From the NCBI GenBank assembly GCA_010015805.1, contig ML978123.1, positions 2,170,001 through 2,234,000 of the forward strand: a stretch of DNA of 64,000 nt, given 5' to 3'. This stretch comes from Rhizodiscina lignyota (taxonomy: Eukaryota; Ascomycota; Dothideomycetes; Aulographales; Rhizodiscinaceae). The notes under the pieces were generated by a model. It saw only the letters and a program-made list of their open reading frames with translations, had not been told where the DNA came from and did not search any database. Shown one piece after another: positions 1-12,173 of this stretch. Numbering within the stretch: the stretch's first letter is position 1; the number at the start of each line of letters is the position of its first letter. The position numbers and the translations under genes were made by a program.

Positions 1-218
1 TTTTGCGGAGGTGCACGGGCCCTCCGCAATCCTCGAACGCCTCTCGAACAGGGGTTCATGTGCTAAGCTGAGTCGCGAACGGTTTGATCCTCAACCTGTT
101 CAGTTCGCAAAGTCGAAACAACCTTTAGAGCAGAACATTACTATGTTCCTTGAGAGCTGCTCTACGCTGTGAATATACAGTGTCCCTGGAGAACTCATGC
201 GCCCTCCGGGTCTCCATC
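1..218. other. 5' flank of the sorting nexin gene
   Basis: No gene is visible. The stretch holds the presumed promoter and leader of the downstream sorting nexin. An in-frame ATG at 150 would add 23 residues that look unlike the rest of the protein, so I prefer the ATG at 219. Confidence 0.4.
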
Positions 219-3200
219 ATGGAGCAGCACGAGGGTGAGAATGAGACCCCCGCGACTTCCGCGCCGCAAGTCGAGAGCGACACCAAACCCCCGAAGACTG
301 AGAAACCAAGTGAAGATGAGGAGCCTCATGCTGTACCATCGACGGTGCAATCTGCACAAATATCGCTACAACAAATCACCGACCGTGCGCTTCGATTCCT
401 CTCCACCGCGAGCAATGAGACCATTGGAGCATGTTTGGTAGGATTGGGCGCAGGCACATACATGGTTCTTGGAAGAGTAGGATTAGTCTTGATTGGAGTT
501 GTAGGAGGAGTCGTGTTACACGCCACTTGGGAAGGTGGAAGTAGTGGAAGCGCCAATGAGACTTCAAAGACAGTAGAGGAGAAGAGGCGGAAGGAGGTGG
601 GATTGGACGTCATACATCGCATACTGAGTTGGCGGTCACAGAAGGAGACGGAGAAAGACGATTTGGAGGATGCTACTCCAGTTAAGGTTGATGCTTTCAG
701 CCTCGCGGAAGAGGATTTGCAGTACTCAAAGTTCAAACCGGAGACTGCGGATGCTCTTAGACAGATCACTGATGCGGTGATTCGCGACTATGTGCGGTGA
801 GTGGCCCACTTTGTCTCTGCTCTTGACTGTAGCTGATGTATCGCTAGATTCTGGTATTCACCGATCCTACCGGAGGAGCCCGAGTTTCCTGCAACGTGCC
901 GACAGACGCTCACTTCCTTTATTCTCTCAATCTCAAACAACCTATCCCGTAAGCGACCTGCTGATACTTTCGTAAACTTTGTCATGAATACGTCGTCGAT
1001 CACAACCGTGTTCCTTAGTGAGCTATCTACTGCTCTGAGCGCGTCCCCAAATGTAGCACCGGCGGATGCTATTCGAACATACGTGGAGTTTAAATCGGAC
1101 AGTAACTTGGCCAATATATTGGACATGAAGCAGCAACGAAAAAAGCTCAGCCTCGTCGCTGAAGACATACTCCAGACATACCTGGAACCGAAAACCTACA
1201 ACTGCAACCCTGCGCACGTCTTCCTCAGACAGATTCTTGCGAACACTGTTATAGACAATACAATCGAGTTATGCTCGAAACCAGAATGGATCAACGGCTG
1301 GATCGTATACCTTCTGGAGGATGGAGAGCCAGAACTGCTGAAGGAAGTTGATGCTGGTCTTGAAGGCCCAACAGGCAATGCAGTCAAAAACGTCGAGAAG
1401 CAAATCGCGGTCGACGAAGCATCAACAGATACGCTTCCCGAATTATCGCCAGCTGATGTGAATCATCGGAGAGTGGTCAGCAGAGGCCAGGAAGCCTTCG
1501 ACGATGCCATGCGTGAAGCGGCACGTCTCACTCGTCTCATGCAAGAGGAAGATGCGCGCCTTGCACAGAAACAGACTACCACGAACCAAGACGTTGAAGA
1601 GACTCGGCAATCTTCGATAGAGGATAATGCAGCCCTTGCCGCTGCTGGTGCAGTTGGTATGATCGACGCTGGCCCAATGGTGTCGACAGCCAGCATCACT
1701 TCCGTCCAAGACGATCATGACCACTCTGAGAACACTACTCAAGGCATTGTCACACCTACATCATCGCAAAGTGAGCGTAACCAAGGAAGCGAAGGTGGCT
1801 CGGATAGAGGCCACTCTACGGAATCACAGCAAGTCGACCCAGCGGCGCCTTCCACACCTTCAGAAAATGCTCCATCCTCCGGGTTTACGAGCTTTGATCA
1901 GATCATACCACCAACTCCTCCCACCGCGCTGGTAGATAATCCAGACGGCCTTAGGCAGGAGCGTGACCCTTTGACACTTTACAAGTCCACCATCTCCATA
2001 TTCGATGATAGTGTTCCGGGGGACCGAACGGCCATCAAGTCAAAACCTACAGCAGAGTATCTCATTCAAATTGAGCCTGCATCGTCTCAGCATTCTGGAT
2101 GGATGATTGCAAAGAAATACGCAGATATCGAGCATTTGCATGAAACTATACGACGTATTTCTGCCATCTCTGGTGCGGGATTCGAGAAAATACATGCTAC
2201 AGTTCCGGGATGGAAAGGTCGAACAAAGGCGCAATTCCGGGAGGATTTGGAGAGATATCTAAGTGACGCTGTACGCTCACGACAGCTAGCCGAGAGCGAT
2301 GCGACGAGGCGCTTCTTCGACAAAGATCAAAATTTGACTAAAACGCCAAGTGGCAAGGGTGGCATCAACTCGGCCTTCGAGACAATGGGTAAAGGCATGA
2401 AGGATGTTGCGGGCGGTGGTAAAGCTCTTATCGGGGGCGTGGCTGGCGTCTTTGGCGGGATAGGGCCAAAGAGGACTTCAACCTCGTCCAGCAATCCGAC
2501 CAGTGTAACTCGTTCCAACGCGGGTTCCCCAGCACCACATAACCGCTCCGAAAGCATACTTTCTGCTATATCTAAGACCAGACAGAGCACCGACAGCCTT
2601 AGAAAGACGATTTCAAACGCAGACTCTAACCAGGCTTCCTCGCCGATTGAGCGACGACTCTCCATCACTCCGGAGCCTGATCCGCCATCCAAGGCGCGAC
2701 CTGCCTCACCCACGAGATCATCCATACAATTACAGCCAAGCCCGCCGAATAGCAAGCCTTCGTCAATCCGAGGAAGCGTGGAAATGTCCGCTGCTCACGG
2801 TGGCGATCAATTCATCCAACTTCCACCACCCCCGTCAGAAATACAGGATGACTACAATACTACATCCGACGTGACAGCTAGCGTCAGTACTAATACGGAC
2901 CCGTTAAAGCGCCGCCCCGAGAGTATTTTCTCTGCATCAACAGCCGCCGACCCATCCGATGATGCATCAGTGTCAGAATCGAAGAGTCCTATCAGCGCAC
3001 CTCAGTTGCCACCACGACCGCCAAAGCCATCGAAAGAGTACCCACCACTCACTGAACAAGAGACCACCGTCGCGATCGAACTCCTATTTGCCGTCATCAC
3101 CGAACTCTACACCCTCTCCTCCGCCTGGTCTCTCCGCCGCACTTTACTCACAGCGGCTAAAACATTCCTCCTTCGACCCGGCAACCCACAATTGGAGTCG

Positions 3201-3539
3201 ATTCGGCAGCTATTACAGTCCACTGTCCTGGATGCCAACACCTCAGATGCCGGAATCGCAGCACAACTGCGCAAGCTTCGGGAAAACAGTCTGCCGACAC
3301 AGGCAGAGCTGGCAACATGGCCGAAAGAGCCAACCGAAGAGCAGAAAGAAGAATTGAGGATAAAGGCACGGAAACTGCTCGTGGAGAGGGGGATGCCTGT
3401 CGCGCTGACAAGCGTCATGGGGCAGGCGGCAAGCGGAGAAGCAGTCGGCAAGGTGTTCGACTGCTTGCAGGTCAAGGAGGTTGCGAGAGGCTTAATGTTT
3501 GGACTTATGTTACAGGGCATTCGCGCGGTGGTGCAATAG
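219..3539 (+). CDS. PXA-PX-Nexin_C sorting nexin (Mdm1/SNX13-like)
   Basis: Two exons, 219-796 and 848-3539, give about 1089 residues; the 51-nt intron starts GTGAGT and restores the frame (DYV-R-FWYSP). A hydrophobic, glycine-rich segment near residues 70-103 should anchor it in a membrane, probably ER or endosomal. A PXA domain follows (roughly 150-370), then a low-complexity Ser/Pro linker, a phosphoinositide-binding PX domain around 575-685, another long disordered Ser/Pro/Thr linker, and a Nexin_C domain near the C-terminus (ending GLMLQGIRAVVQ). Proteins of this architecture tether the ER to vacuole/endosome membranes and bind phosphoinositides or lipids. I do not see the RGS domain present in many Mdm1/SNX13 relatives, so exact orthology is open. 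The start at 219 is chosen over ATG 150. Confidence 0.85.
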
Positions 3540-6500
3540 TAACCAATCGCATTCAAAAGCAATGGGAAACCGGAACGGGTCGGACACTTCATATTGCGAA
3601 TGTCGCATTGAATGTATGATATTGGAATAGCGATGCGGAAATGTGAATGTGCTGTAATTTATGGAGTTGGCTCTCGGAACGTGGTGTGCGTAAATTGACT
3701 ATGCTTCCGGCAGGGGCGCGTTCATCGGTGGCAGCGGGTACGATTTAGACATTGGGCTCCTTGATCCAGGGCAGACGTGGAGCTAAGTTTGCGACATTTG
3801 CGCTGTCAGTCTTCTTCTACAGCGAGCGCACGTTGTGACCAGCGACGATTGTCCGGGACCTCTACGCTTAACGATTGAGAGCGAACGATCTTCTGAGTAT
3901 GTAATATTCGCTCTATTGGGCGTATTCAAAAGTCAGCAGATGTTTTGTCTAACATAGATGAGTCGCAGTCTTTGAACTCATCAAGCGTAAAGCATGAGTT
4001 GTGAGGAGGAAAGCCTAGCCAGCAACTCGAAGATCAACATCCCCAAGCGTAATGTATTCTGGGAATACTCGAGGGAAAATGGAGGCGCGCATTGTGTGCG
4101 AGGAGAGGGTGTGTCAAGGGTGACGGTAGTTTAAAGACGGCTATTCTGGCAGGGTTTGCGATATGCTACAAGTCAACTGCAGCTATATCTTTGCCGAATG
4201 GAAGACGAGTTGACCTTTGCGGTGAGCTATGCCCCGGCTGTTTCATTGACCAAGTCGTCGCTGCACTTCGTGGTTTGGGTGAAGCCATCAAAGGTATGTT
4301 TGAGCGCCCGGCATTGTGACCAAGTGGCCGGGCCTAATTGCTAAGTTCTCTGTCTTCAGCATTCAACTTGTGTCGTCCAAGGTATCGCATCATGACTAAA
4401 GCGTCTGCGTATGGACTTGGAAAGGAGCAGTGGAGCCCAGGCTTGTCTCTCACCGCTACGACTGTGCTCAATCCTGCGCATCCCGCGGTACATCTCTCCA
4501 TCTGTGTGCAATTTCGTCTTATAGGGGCCGACACAAATCTCGATCCTTCCGAGGCGAGGCGTTCAGAACGTGTACAGTGCAAGTTCACTGCACGTGGTGC
4601 ATCCCGGCGGAGAACACACGTACTGCTGAGCCGCCGAATGCAGGATGTCTCCGAGAACATTACATGGCCAAGCGTCAGGGGAGCGTGGAACTGCAGGGAG
4701 TTTCGAGAGAAGAGGGTTCTGTACCTGCATTTGATGCATACGCTTCACAGCAAGGTATTTCCGCCGCCAGCCGGATAGCATCAGTGTTTCACCAAACTCT
4801 TTCTAGAAGCGATGAAGGGTCTTTCGCTGACTGGTTTCGATCAAGAGGGCATCTTGATAAGACGAGCTGGGAGTAACTCCAGCTGCTAATCTGTGGTGTC
4901 CTAGCGCAAATCTGTGGGCATGGAATGCGGAACCATGTTGGAAGTGTGGGATGATTATCGGAAGAGTGAGACTGGTAATGGCAAGCCTGGAAGCTAGTGT
5001 GGATATTACTCTTCACGCAATCGCTATGGACAGATTCTCTTCCGATCGCATTCAAGGGTCTTTTTTAATGGTCTTGTAAAGTTGTAAGGTCGGAGAACTT
5101 CTTCCATTATCAAACGCTCCTTTAGTGACGACTTCAGGGAGCAAAAGAGACATTAATTGGGTCGACTGTTAGATTGAGAATTGACAATATGAGATGCCAT
5201 CGGTTGATCTCAACGCCATGCTGGCCCCCAGATTTCTGGCAGAGACTCTTGTCGTGCTCCCCAAATTCTATAGTTTATGAATCGGTATGAAACAATCTCG
5301 ATCAATACTATTGCCAATGATATGTATGGAGCTTTGAGCCGACGTGAAATAAGACAAAGAAAATGGCGCGACTGAATATGAATCACATTCGATTCTACAT
5401 CAGCTGGGCACGGAAAGCCACAGCAATGGGTGTGTTGTGGAATGTTCTTCGTGCTCATTTCCATGTTGACGAAAGCGGAAATGTGTGATAGATAGCATGT
5501 GAGAGGCCCTGGCAGAAGATAGATCGATTGACACCAGGGTGAGAAAGGAAGGAAGAGAGGAAGATCAGCATTTAAAATGCCTGGGTCCCCGCCTCCCACG
5601 CTGGACTGGACAGGGCCCTAACTCGACGGCATTGAGAGAATCCAGCCGCCATGTCTACTCGCCTTAGTTTGCAGTCCTGTCAAAGAGATGATCATTTGTA
5701 ACATGGCAGGAAGGTGTTTTGAGATGCAGAATGGATGCGACTTTCTGCAAAGGCGTTAGAGGCTTGAAGCAGTTTCTTTCTGGAAGGCCATGATGAAGCG
5801 TTTCAACGCGGCTGATCGCGTGGGATGCAAAAGTTAAGGGTCAATAGGGCAAGGAGCGATAAAACCAATGACTGAGCTGAGCTTTCGGATGCTGCCCCTG
5901 TGCCTGTCAATCCTGTCAATCACTTGGGCGGCCAGATAAGGTTAACGCGTAGCTCCTGGTCTATTCTGCGGGTCTTCCGCATGGACTGCGTCTCGGGCCT
6001 GTCTTCAACAACATCCACTCACACGGCCGCGCGACGTGCATGCGCAGCTCTGTTCCAACGAGCCGAAGACACTTCGTCGGAGAATTCGTTGGGGCCACCA
6101 TTGGAAAGCGACAGTCAGCACGCTGGATGGCAGGAACGGTGAAGATCACAGCATGCTGCCCGATTCGGAGCTGAACTTGCTCGCCCAACTGGGCCTCGTC
6201 GACTCTTCGGTGAACAACGCACTCAAAACACCGACTATCTACTGCTCCCACACCTGCGTCCGCTTGGTCCCGCGCCTGGTGGGGATCTTCAGGTCCTGAG
6301 AGTGGACTTTTCATTTTCGATCTCCTGAGTTTTTCACTGGATAGGCGCGCGGGACATTCGGATAGCAGTTTGCAAACGTCCATGATCCATCTGCCATCCT
6401 ATCTCAACAGGACCATATGTCTTGTTCTATACGGTGCTGCACAACAACGAAAGAGCGTACAACTGTAGAATACGGAGTACCGTTTTCGTCCATTTTCGTG

Positions 6501-7410
6501 CTTTATCAAATAATGACGCGTTCACTGATCAGGCATCTCGACAGGCATCTTGAGATGCGCCAAAATGCACAGGCTGGAGATCCGACGCCACAAGCCATGG
6601 CGACGGGTGAGGCGATCCCCATTCTTGAACTACCACTAACGTCTAGCAGAGGCCAACGACGACGAACGTTCTGTGACGGCACCCCGGATGCATCTGACCT
6701 GTCCTAGGCCCGGCTCCATCAGCTCCGTCACGCAATTCTCAAGAGAGTCAACACTGCCGCGCGCACGAGCCCGGGATGCCTTGCGCTGCAGAACGTAGCC
6801 TGCAAGACAAGCCTCACCAACGGCACCTCGAGCTTCGCACCTACCACTGCCTATGTTCCACCAGGCCCACAAAGGCACGAAGAGATCCACAGAAGCAGAC
6901 ATCCCCTGAACTTGCCATTGGCTGGAGTATGCCGTCGTGCGGGAGTTTTCGTTTTGAGAAAGTCGGCCTACGGTGTTTCAAGACAACCATTGGGACTAAC
7001 CTGATGTTCATCCCTATCGGTTTTACAGTTCGTGCGTCCACAAGAGAAACACCAAGCCATGGCGGACGGGAGGCGTTTTGGCTTGTGGCATCACAATCTA
7101 AGCTCATTCGACCGTTTCGGACGTTCTATGTGCCTGCCTTCCCGGGCAGCTGTGAGCCAGAGTAAGTAAAAGTATACATATTGGCCTTCCGTTCATGCTT
7201 CCGGCCTCTCACTACTTCTTGTCCACTCACCCTCATTGAAGCTGTCATCACGCTCGCTTGCTTTAACAGCTGCATACATTCGCTCACTCGACGTCCTGGG
7301 TGATCATCATTCACTTCTCCGTCTATAATATTTGACTGTCAATTGTGGGCCTTCACTCTTTGAGCCTGTAACTCCCCAGCGTCCAAAACATCAAAACAAC
7401 ACCAGTCAAC
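3540..7410. other. Gene-poor intergenic region
   Basis: About 3.9 kb without a gene I recognise. Between 4,092 and 4,876 three open segments can be joined by plausible introns (donor GTATGT near 4,295 with acceptor CTTCAG near 4,360; donor GTGTAC near 4,578 with acceptor GCAG near 4,648) with matching phase, but no ATG opens the first segment and the product matches nothing I know. Shorter frames at 5.2-7.2 kb overlap on both strands and look random. A TATA-like CTATAATA near 7,323 probably belongs to the next gene. Confidence 0.35.
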
Positions 7411-8043
7411 ATGTTCTCACGCCTCAGCATCTTGTCGATCCTGGCAATTGCCATCCTCATCCAGTCCTCCGTCGCCTTGCCATTCGACTTCTGGCACAAG
7501 CACCATCACACCTTCCCCACCTTGACGCTCACAAGTGCGACCTTCACATATCCAGCTGGCACAGGTACAGGCACCGGCACAACATTCTATCCAACTGCCA
7601 CCGCTCCCACGAGGAAAGGCAAACGCGATATTGACTATCCAACTGGTACGATTGGTACGATCTCTTTCCCGACGTCTATCGCAACATCAGTTCAGACATG
7701 GACCTCTGTTCCGACATCAGTTGGGACCTCAGTTCCAACCTCGATTCCAACCTCGGTGCCTACATCAACATCACTCCCCACCAGCATTCCTCACTACTAC
7801 CAAATTGAGAAGAGGCAGGTGAAGCGGGAAGAGAACGTGTATGAGAAGAGGTACTACGGTCTCCCTCTTTCAACTGGCACTGGCCTCAGCCTTCCCACCG
7901 GTTTCCCGACTGGCATTCATTACGAGAAGAGGGATGTTGCGTATCGGACTGCAGCTGGCACCGGAACCGCCACTGGTACTGGACTCCCAACATATCCTAC
8001 TCCCTACGATGGTTGGTCCTGGCCGAGACTTGCTATGCAGTAA
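7411..8043 (+). CDS. Secreted Kex2-site peptide precursor, Thr/Pro/Gly-rich
   Basis: One exon, 210 residues. Residues 1-22 form a clear signal peptide (MFSRLSILSILAIAILIQSS then VALP). The rest is rich in Thr, Ser, Pro and Gly, with a VPTS/IPTS-type repeat tract at about 100-127 and GTGTGT runs. Lys-Arg pairs at about 71-72, 134-135, 138-139, 146-147 and 173-174 are canonical Kex2 sites and would divide the proprotein into five or six peptides; two peptides begin with Tyr-Tyr or Asp. Such layouts are known for fungal Kex2-processed secreted proteins (hydrophobin-like repellents, pheromone precursors, dikaritin-type RiPP precursors). The released pieces are not near-identical copies as in typical RiPP precursors, and no DUF3328/UstYa gene lies nearby. 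A surface or secreted peptide role is inference. Confidence 0.6.
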   Translation: MFSRLSILSILAIAILIQSSVALPFDFWHKHHHTFPTLTLTSATFTYPAGTGTGTGTTFYPTATAPTRKGKRDIDYPTGTIGTISFPTSIATSVQTWTSVPTSVGTSVPTSIPTSVPTSTSLPTSIPHYYQIEKRQVKREENVYEKRYYGLPLSTGTGLSLPTGFPTGIHYEKRDVAYRTAAGTGTATGTGLPTYPTPYDGWSWPRLAMQ

Positions 8044-9097
8044 ATGTCGGCACAAGTTTCATCACATGGGTTTCACCGCGTTCGGAATGACACGTCAATG
8101 AATCGGATCAAACACGGGATTGAAATGCCACTGTCACTGGCTCTATCTTACGGTTGTCACTACAAGCAGGTCGACCATCTAGGTCCCTGTACGATTTAAG
8201 ATTGCAGGCGGCAAAAAGCTTTTAGACTTTTGGGGTCGATTCGGTAATGATCAGGCGCAACATGAGCGTGCCGTCTAGGGAGAGGGTTTGCACACGATTA
8301 TTACCCTAGAAGTTTACCTTCGCACATAGAGAGCATATAATACAATTGCTTCGCTGGATCAGCTGCGCGCCTGTGTCCAAATGACTAGTCTTCGGTAATC
8401 GTGCATATGTAACTCAATCTATATATACATGTCTTTCACCTGCCATGCATGAGATCGTGTAGAGCTGTGCTTCTCACGTTTTGTTCTCAACGGTTTTTCT
8501 AACTGTTGAAGCATGGCTGTGGCATCGAGTGATGCAGTCTTCAGCTTTCAGCTCTACCTCCGACGTCCCTCGCCGGGGAACGCAATGGTTCCTGAGGCGT
8601 GCAGCCGCACTCCACGAATACGAAGTCGGCGCATTCACCAGTCTTCAGGCATGTGAATGGCTTAGCGGTGGGTTCTAGACGTCGCCAATCTCATCCATCC
8701 CGAAGATAAGGCAGTCCCGGTGGCATGCATGCAGGTGAAAACTATCGGACTAAATATGTATGGACCGGACACGTGTCGGGCAACGACTTCGAGTGCATGC
8801 ATGATGCAGGTGGCTCCCGGAAGTTGGCCGCATGGCTCCAGCACGTTCGGTGCGAACAGATCTTGGCTCTCTCACATTCAGCTCGAGCCCAGGTTTCTTA
8901 TTTCGGACGCAAGTGCAAGTCGAGTTTATCCACACCAATGCTTCCCAAAGTATCTCAATATTAGCAATATCTTTCAGGCCTGCTTCCAAGCAATATTGGT
9001 GTTGAGATGATTACGATTATAATATACAATCGCAGCAAATGGCCGCAAAGCTTGTCCGGCTGACCTGTCGTACTTAATTCCTTTCTGATAGCAAATG
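8044..9097. other. Intergenic, no gene seen
   Basis: 3' flanks of two convergent genes. It contains alternating ATGCATGC-type motifs near 8,724-8,735 and 8,795-8,805 and an AT-rich stretch at 8,330-8,440. I see no convincing reading frame or RNA gene. Confidence 0.35.
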
Positions 9098-10721
9098 CTA
9101 TACTCCCGAGCCAGTGCTCAGCCTCCCTCTTCTTTCTCTCTGCCTTCCAATGGCCTCTTCCATCTTCTCCTTCCGCCACGTACAGTCTTCCGCAAACTCA
9201 CACACGCGACACTTGTACGCTTCCTCGACTTCCACGCCTCTCGGCTTTCTCTCGCCTCGCCACCACTTCATCTCATCCTGCACGTATTTCGTCAGGGCAT
9301 CCTCGTCGTAAGCGAAACATTTAGATCCAAGGACAGACTGGTCTCTCGCAAGGATGAATTCGGCCCGCAGGACCTCGCCAATGCAGTCTGCAGATGGAAT
9401 AGTGCGAACAAACTCTTGAATCATAAGTTGCCAGAGCAGAGTCAGGTTGTTGTGCTGCTGTAGTTCATTGATCGCGTCGCCTTGGCTGCTCATCGGCGCA
9501 AATCTATCCTCAGAGTTGAGGCCAGCGTCGTCGCTGAAGTTGAACTCGAGATTACTAATTTCGGCAATAAAAGCATCCGTGAATGGTGTGGAAGGATTCA
9601 GGTCATAGCGAGCGAATATTGTGTTAGCAGGAACAGTGTTGGCTGCCAAAGATGCGAGGAGTGATCGATATAGCATCAATTGCATGAGTGTTGGGCGGAA
9701 TGCAACGCCTTTGGGAAGAGACGGTCGAGAACGCGTCTTTATGTCCGTAAGATAGATTTTGCGCTTCTCTGGTGGGGTTTGATATAGGTTCAAGTTTGTG
9801 CTGTTACGACTGCGGGTGCCAAAGTATTCGTCGATCTTCTGTTGAGATGGAGATATGCTCTTTGTTGGAGAGTGCTTATCCTTCTCTGCCTCAATCTCGG
9901 CTTCGAGTTGAGGATCTGGGCACGTATAAGAGAGTTCGTCGATGATCCCATTAATCACTTGGCCCTCAACCACACCCCAAACCTCAAGTTCCCTCGTGAG
10001 GCCGGTCACTCGCAATGTGCGCAGACCCTGGATGACATTCCATATTTTGAGACCCCAGCTGTCCTCTTTGGTTTGCACCGTGATTGGTACAATGGTATGA
10101 ACTTGCTCCTCGAGGATTCGATGAACAGCGGAACCCTGTTTCATGGCGGGTGTCCGCAACTTTCTCCCATGTTTGGTAAGCGTGTACCAGTACTGAATCT
10201 CACACCAAGCTGGCGATACAATATCTGTGACCGATAGTGGCTTCTTAGGAGTGGTACGAAAGCGCTCGAGTGGAGACCGTGAATCTGCAACATTGGTATC
10301 GGGTTGAAATGAAACCTCGCCAGTGGCTTCAGCCGCTCCATTCTTGTACACTGCAACTAGCCGCTGTCAGCACGTCAGTCACAATATCCTGCAAAGATAT
10401 TTTCCTATTACCTGTCTCTGGCTCGAGACGCCCTGTGCCTCTTCTGTTGTTGATGCCCACCGCAATTGATGTCCTTCCCTCCACCTGCTCTTCCACAGCC
10501 GAGTAATACGTCGTGGCACCCGACTCCTGTGATGACTTCGGCACATGCGCCAGATGCACTGAATCGTTATCATCCTGCACGATGCTTTCGAGAGCGAGAG
10601 ACTTTATGGGGTTCACGTCGAGCGACTCCAGAAGCGCGTGGACAGTCTCCTCCGCGTCGGTGTCGAGGTCGGAGCCGTAATCGCTCGAAGGAGAGCCGGC
10701 AGAAGTTAATGGGAGCGACAT
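9098..10721 (-). CDS. EXO5: Exonuclease V, mitochondrial-type (Exo5/Dem1)
   Basis: Exon 1 is 10721-10412 and exon 2 runs from 10356 (or 10350) to 9098; both acceptors keep frame, giving about 522 residues. Exo5 is a single-strand-specific exonuclease of the RecB/AddB PD-(D/E)XK superfamily, needed for mitochondrial genome maintenance in yeast and for genome stability in other eukaryotes. Visible family features: an acidic N-terminus (SSDYGSDLDTD); the block SVTDIVSPAWCEIQYWYTL, whose Cys is the first ligand of an Fe-S cluster; the catalytic aspartates and lysine in GIIDEL and LTDIKTR; and a C-terminal CRVCEFAEDC supplying the other three cysteine ligands. All four cysteines and the nuclease motif are present, so it should be functional. 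It is divergent from the histidine kinase across 1.45 kb. Confidence 0.88.
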
Positions 10722-12173
10722 CTGGGCCCTCCCATTCTATGCATGTCAAGTGAACGAGCGACGGGCATGTGCTGGCTGCAAATGCAGAAGTAATGATCTC
10801 GATACATCATCCTAAAGTGGTTAAGCGGCCATGTGATACGCGTTGCTCTCGCGTCATGGATGAATTTGACGCGTGACGCGAATCAACGACGATTCGGAGT
10901 AAACTCCATATGCTTTTTAAAAGTCTGGCCACAAAGAAATCTTTTCTGAAGATTCGACATTGATTTCGCCTTTTCCCCGCTGTGCAACGGATTTTGCTCA
11001 AGCTCAAAACTCCCATACAATATTGCTGATTGCTTCACCGTCTTCGTAGATAGAAGCCTGGACATACTCCAGAAATACGAAGACAGGTGTTCCTTAGACC
11101 ACCCGTAGTCTGGTTGAACGTTCTTCTATTTAGAGGTGCCTCAAGCAAAAGTTTACAATAGGTTCCCTCTTTCAGAGCGCGTATGTACATACATGCTTGC
11201 GGTTTATCGACGAGCTTCTTCCAACCTGTTGACCTGTCCACCTGTCCTTGATCTTCTTCTCTTATGCTGCGAGTCGCCTTCGAGTATCGTTTCGAGTATC
11301 TACTCTTGCTCATCTTCTCTGTGGGCACGTACATGGCAGGATATGCCATGCGCATTCCACCGACTTGACTCGTATTCATGGGCACCCATAGGTCCAGCGG
11401 TGGCGATTCTTCCATCCCAACGATGCATGTGTCTAAGCTAACACGTGCTCTTCTCTTTGTGTATTCCACATTCTGTGCATGTCACAAGAAGAAACGGCAT
11501 TAGGCTAGGTGGATGTGGACCGCTCCAGATCGATCGGTTCCGGCACGAGGCGGCACGCCGGGGCAGACAGGGCAGATCGTCAGGGCCCGCTGCAAGGAAG
11601 GTGCTTGATTCGACAGCATCCTGCATCGGAGTTTAATGATTGCAGCGAGATCTGCTCGAAATGCATCAACAACCACAGTCGTACATGTTCATATTCGACG
11701 GAGATCTAACTTTGATATGTTGTAAGATGCAGATGAAAGGGCACATTCCAGTCGCGCACGTGCATCGCACGTGTCTCGATCCGGCACAGGCCCAGATCGC
11801 GGATGCGACTTGGCGATGACATAGCGCCGACGTCCTTTTACTCTCAAAGCTTTCTCTTTCTTTGCAACAGTGTTTCGCAGAGAGCAACTGCTTCCTTCCA
11901 CTGTTAAGTATGTCGTACGATCCATCGTCTGATTCTTGTTGTTCCTTACCTTCTCCTCTTCACGAATGCGCGTACCCGAGCGAGTAACACTTTCCATCCC
12001 ACCGAGCACTCATTGCGAACCGTACCAATGCGGACCACGTTACATTGATTGCCCGATCGAACCTACGTCCTCAACCTCTTTTACCGATCCTTACGCAACT
12101 TTCCCGACTATCCACACTGGATTCCCTCCCACGAGTAGCTCCGGTTCCCATTCCTTTCCGCGGAGCGATCGCG
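10722..12173. other. Shared 5' region between EXO5 and the histidine kinase
   Basis: About 1.45 kb between divergent genes. A 144-codon frame on the minus strand (11,035-11,469) resembles no protein I know. Pyrimidine-rich stretches at 11.83-11.99 kb are typical of a fungal promoter or leader. No other gene seen. Confidence 0.35.

Noticed and set aside
150-218. Start of the sorting nexin at ATG 150
   Set aside because: The added residues (MRAALRCEYTVSLENSCALR) do not resemble the acidic, disordered N-terminus that follows, and the ATG at 219 suffices.
11035-11469. 144-codon minus-strand frame between EXO5 and the kinase
   Set aside because: No family likeness, no neighbouring exon, and overlapping plus-strand frames of similar length.
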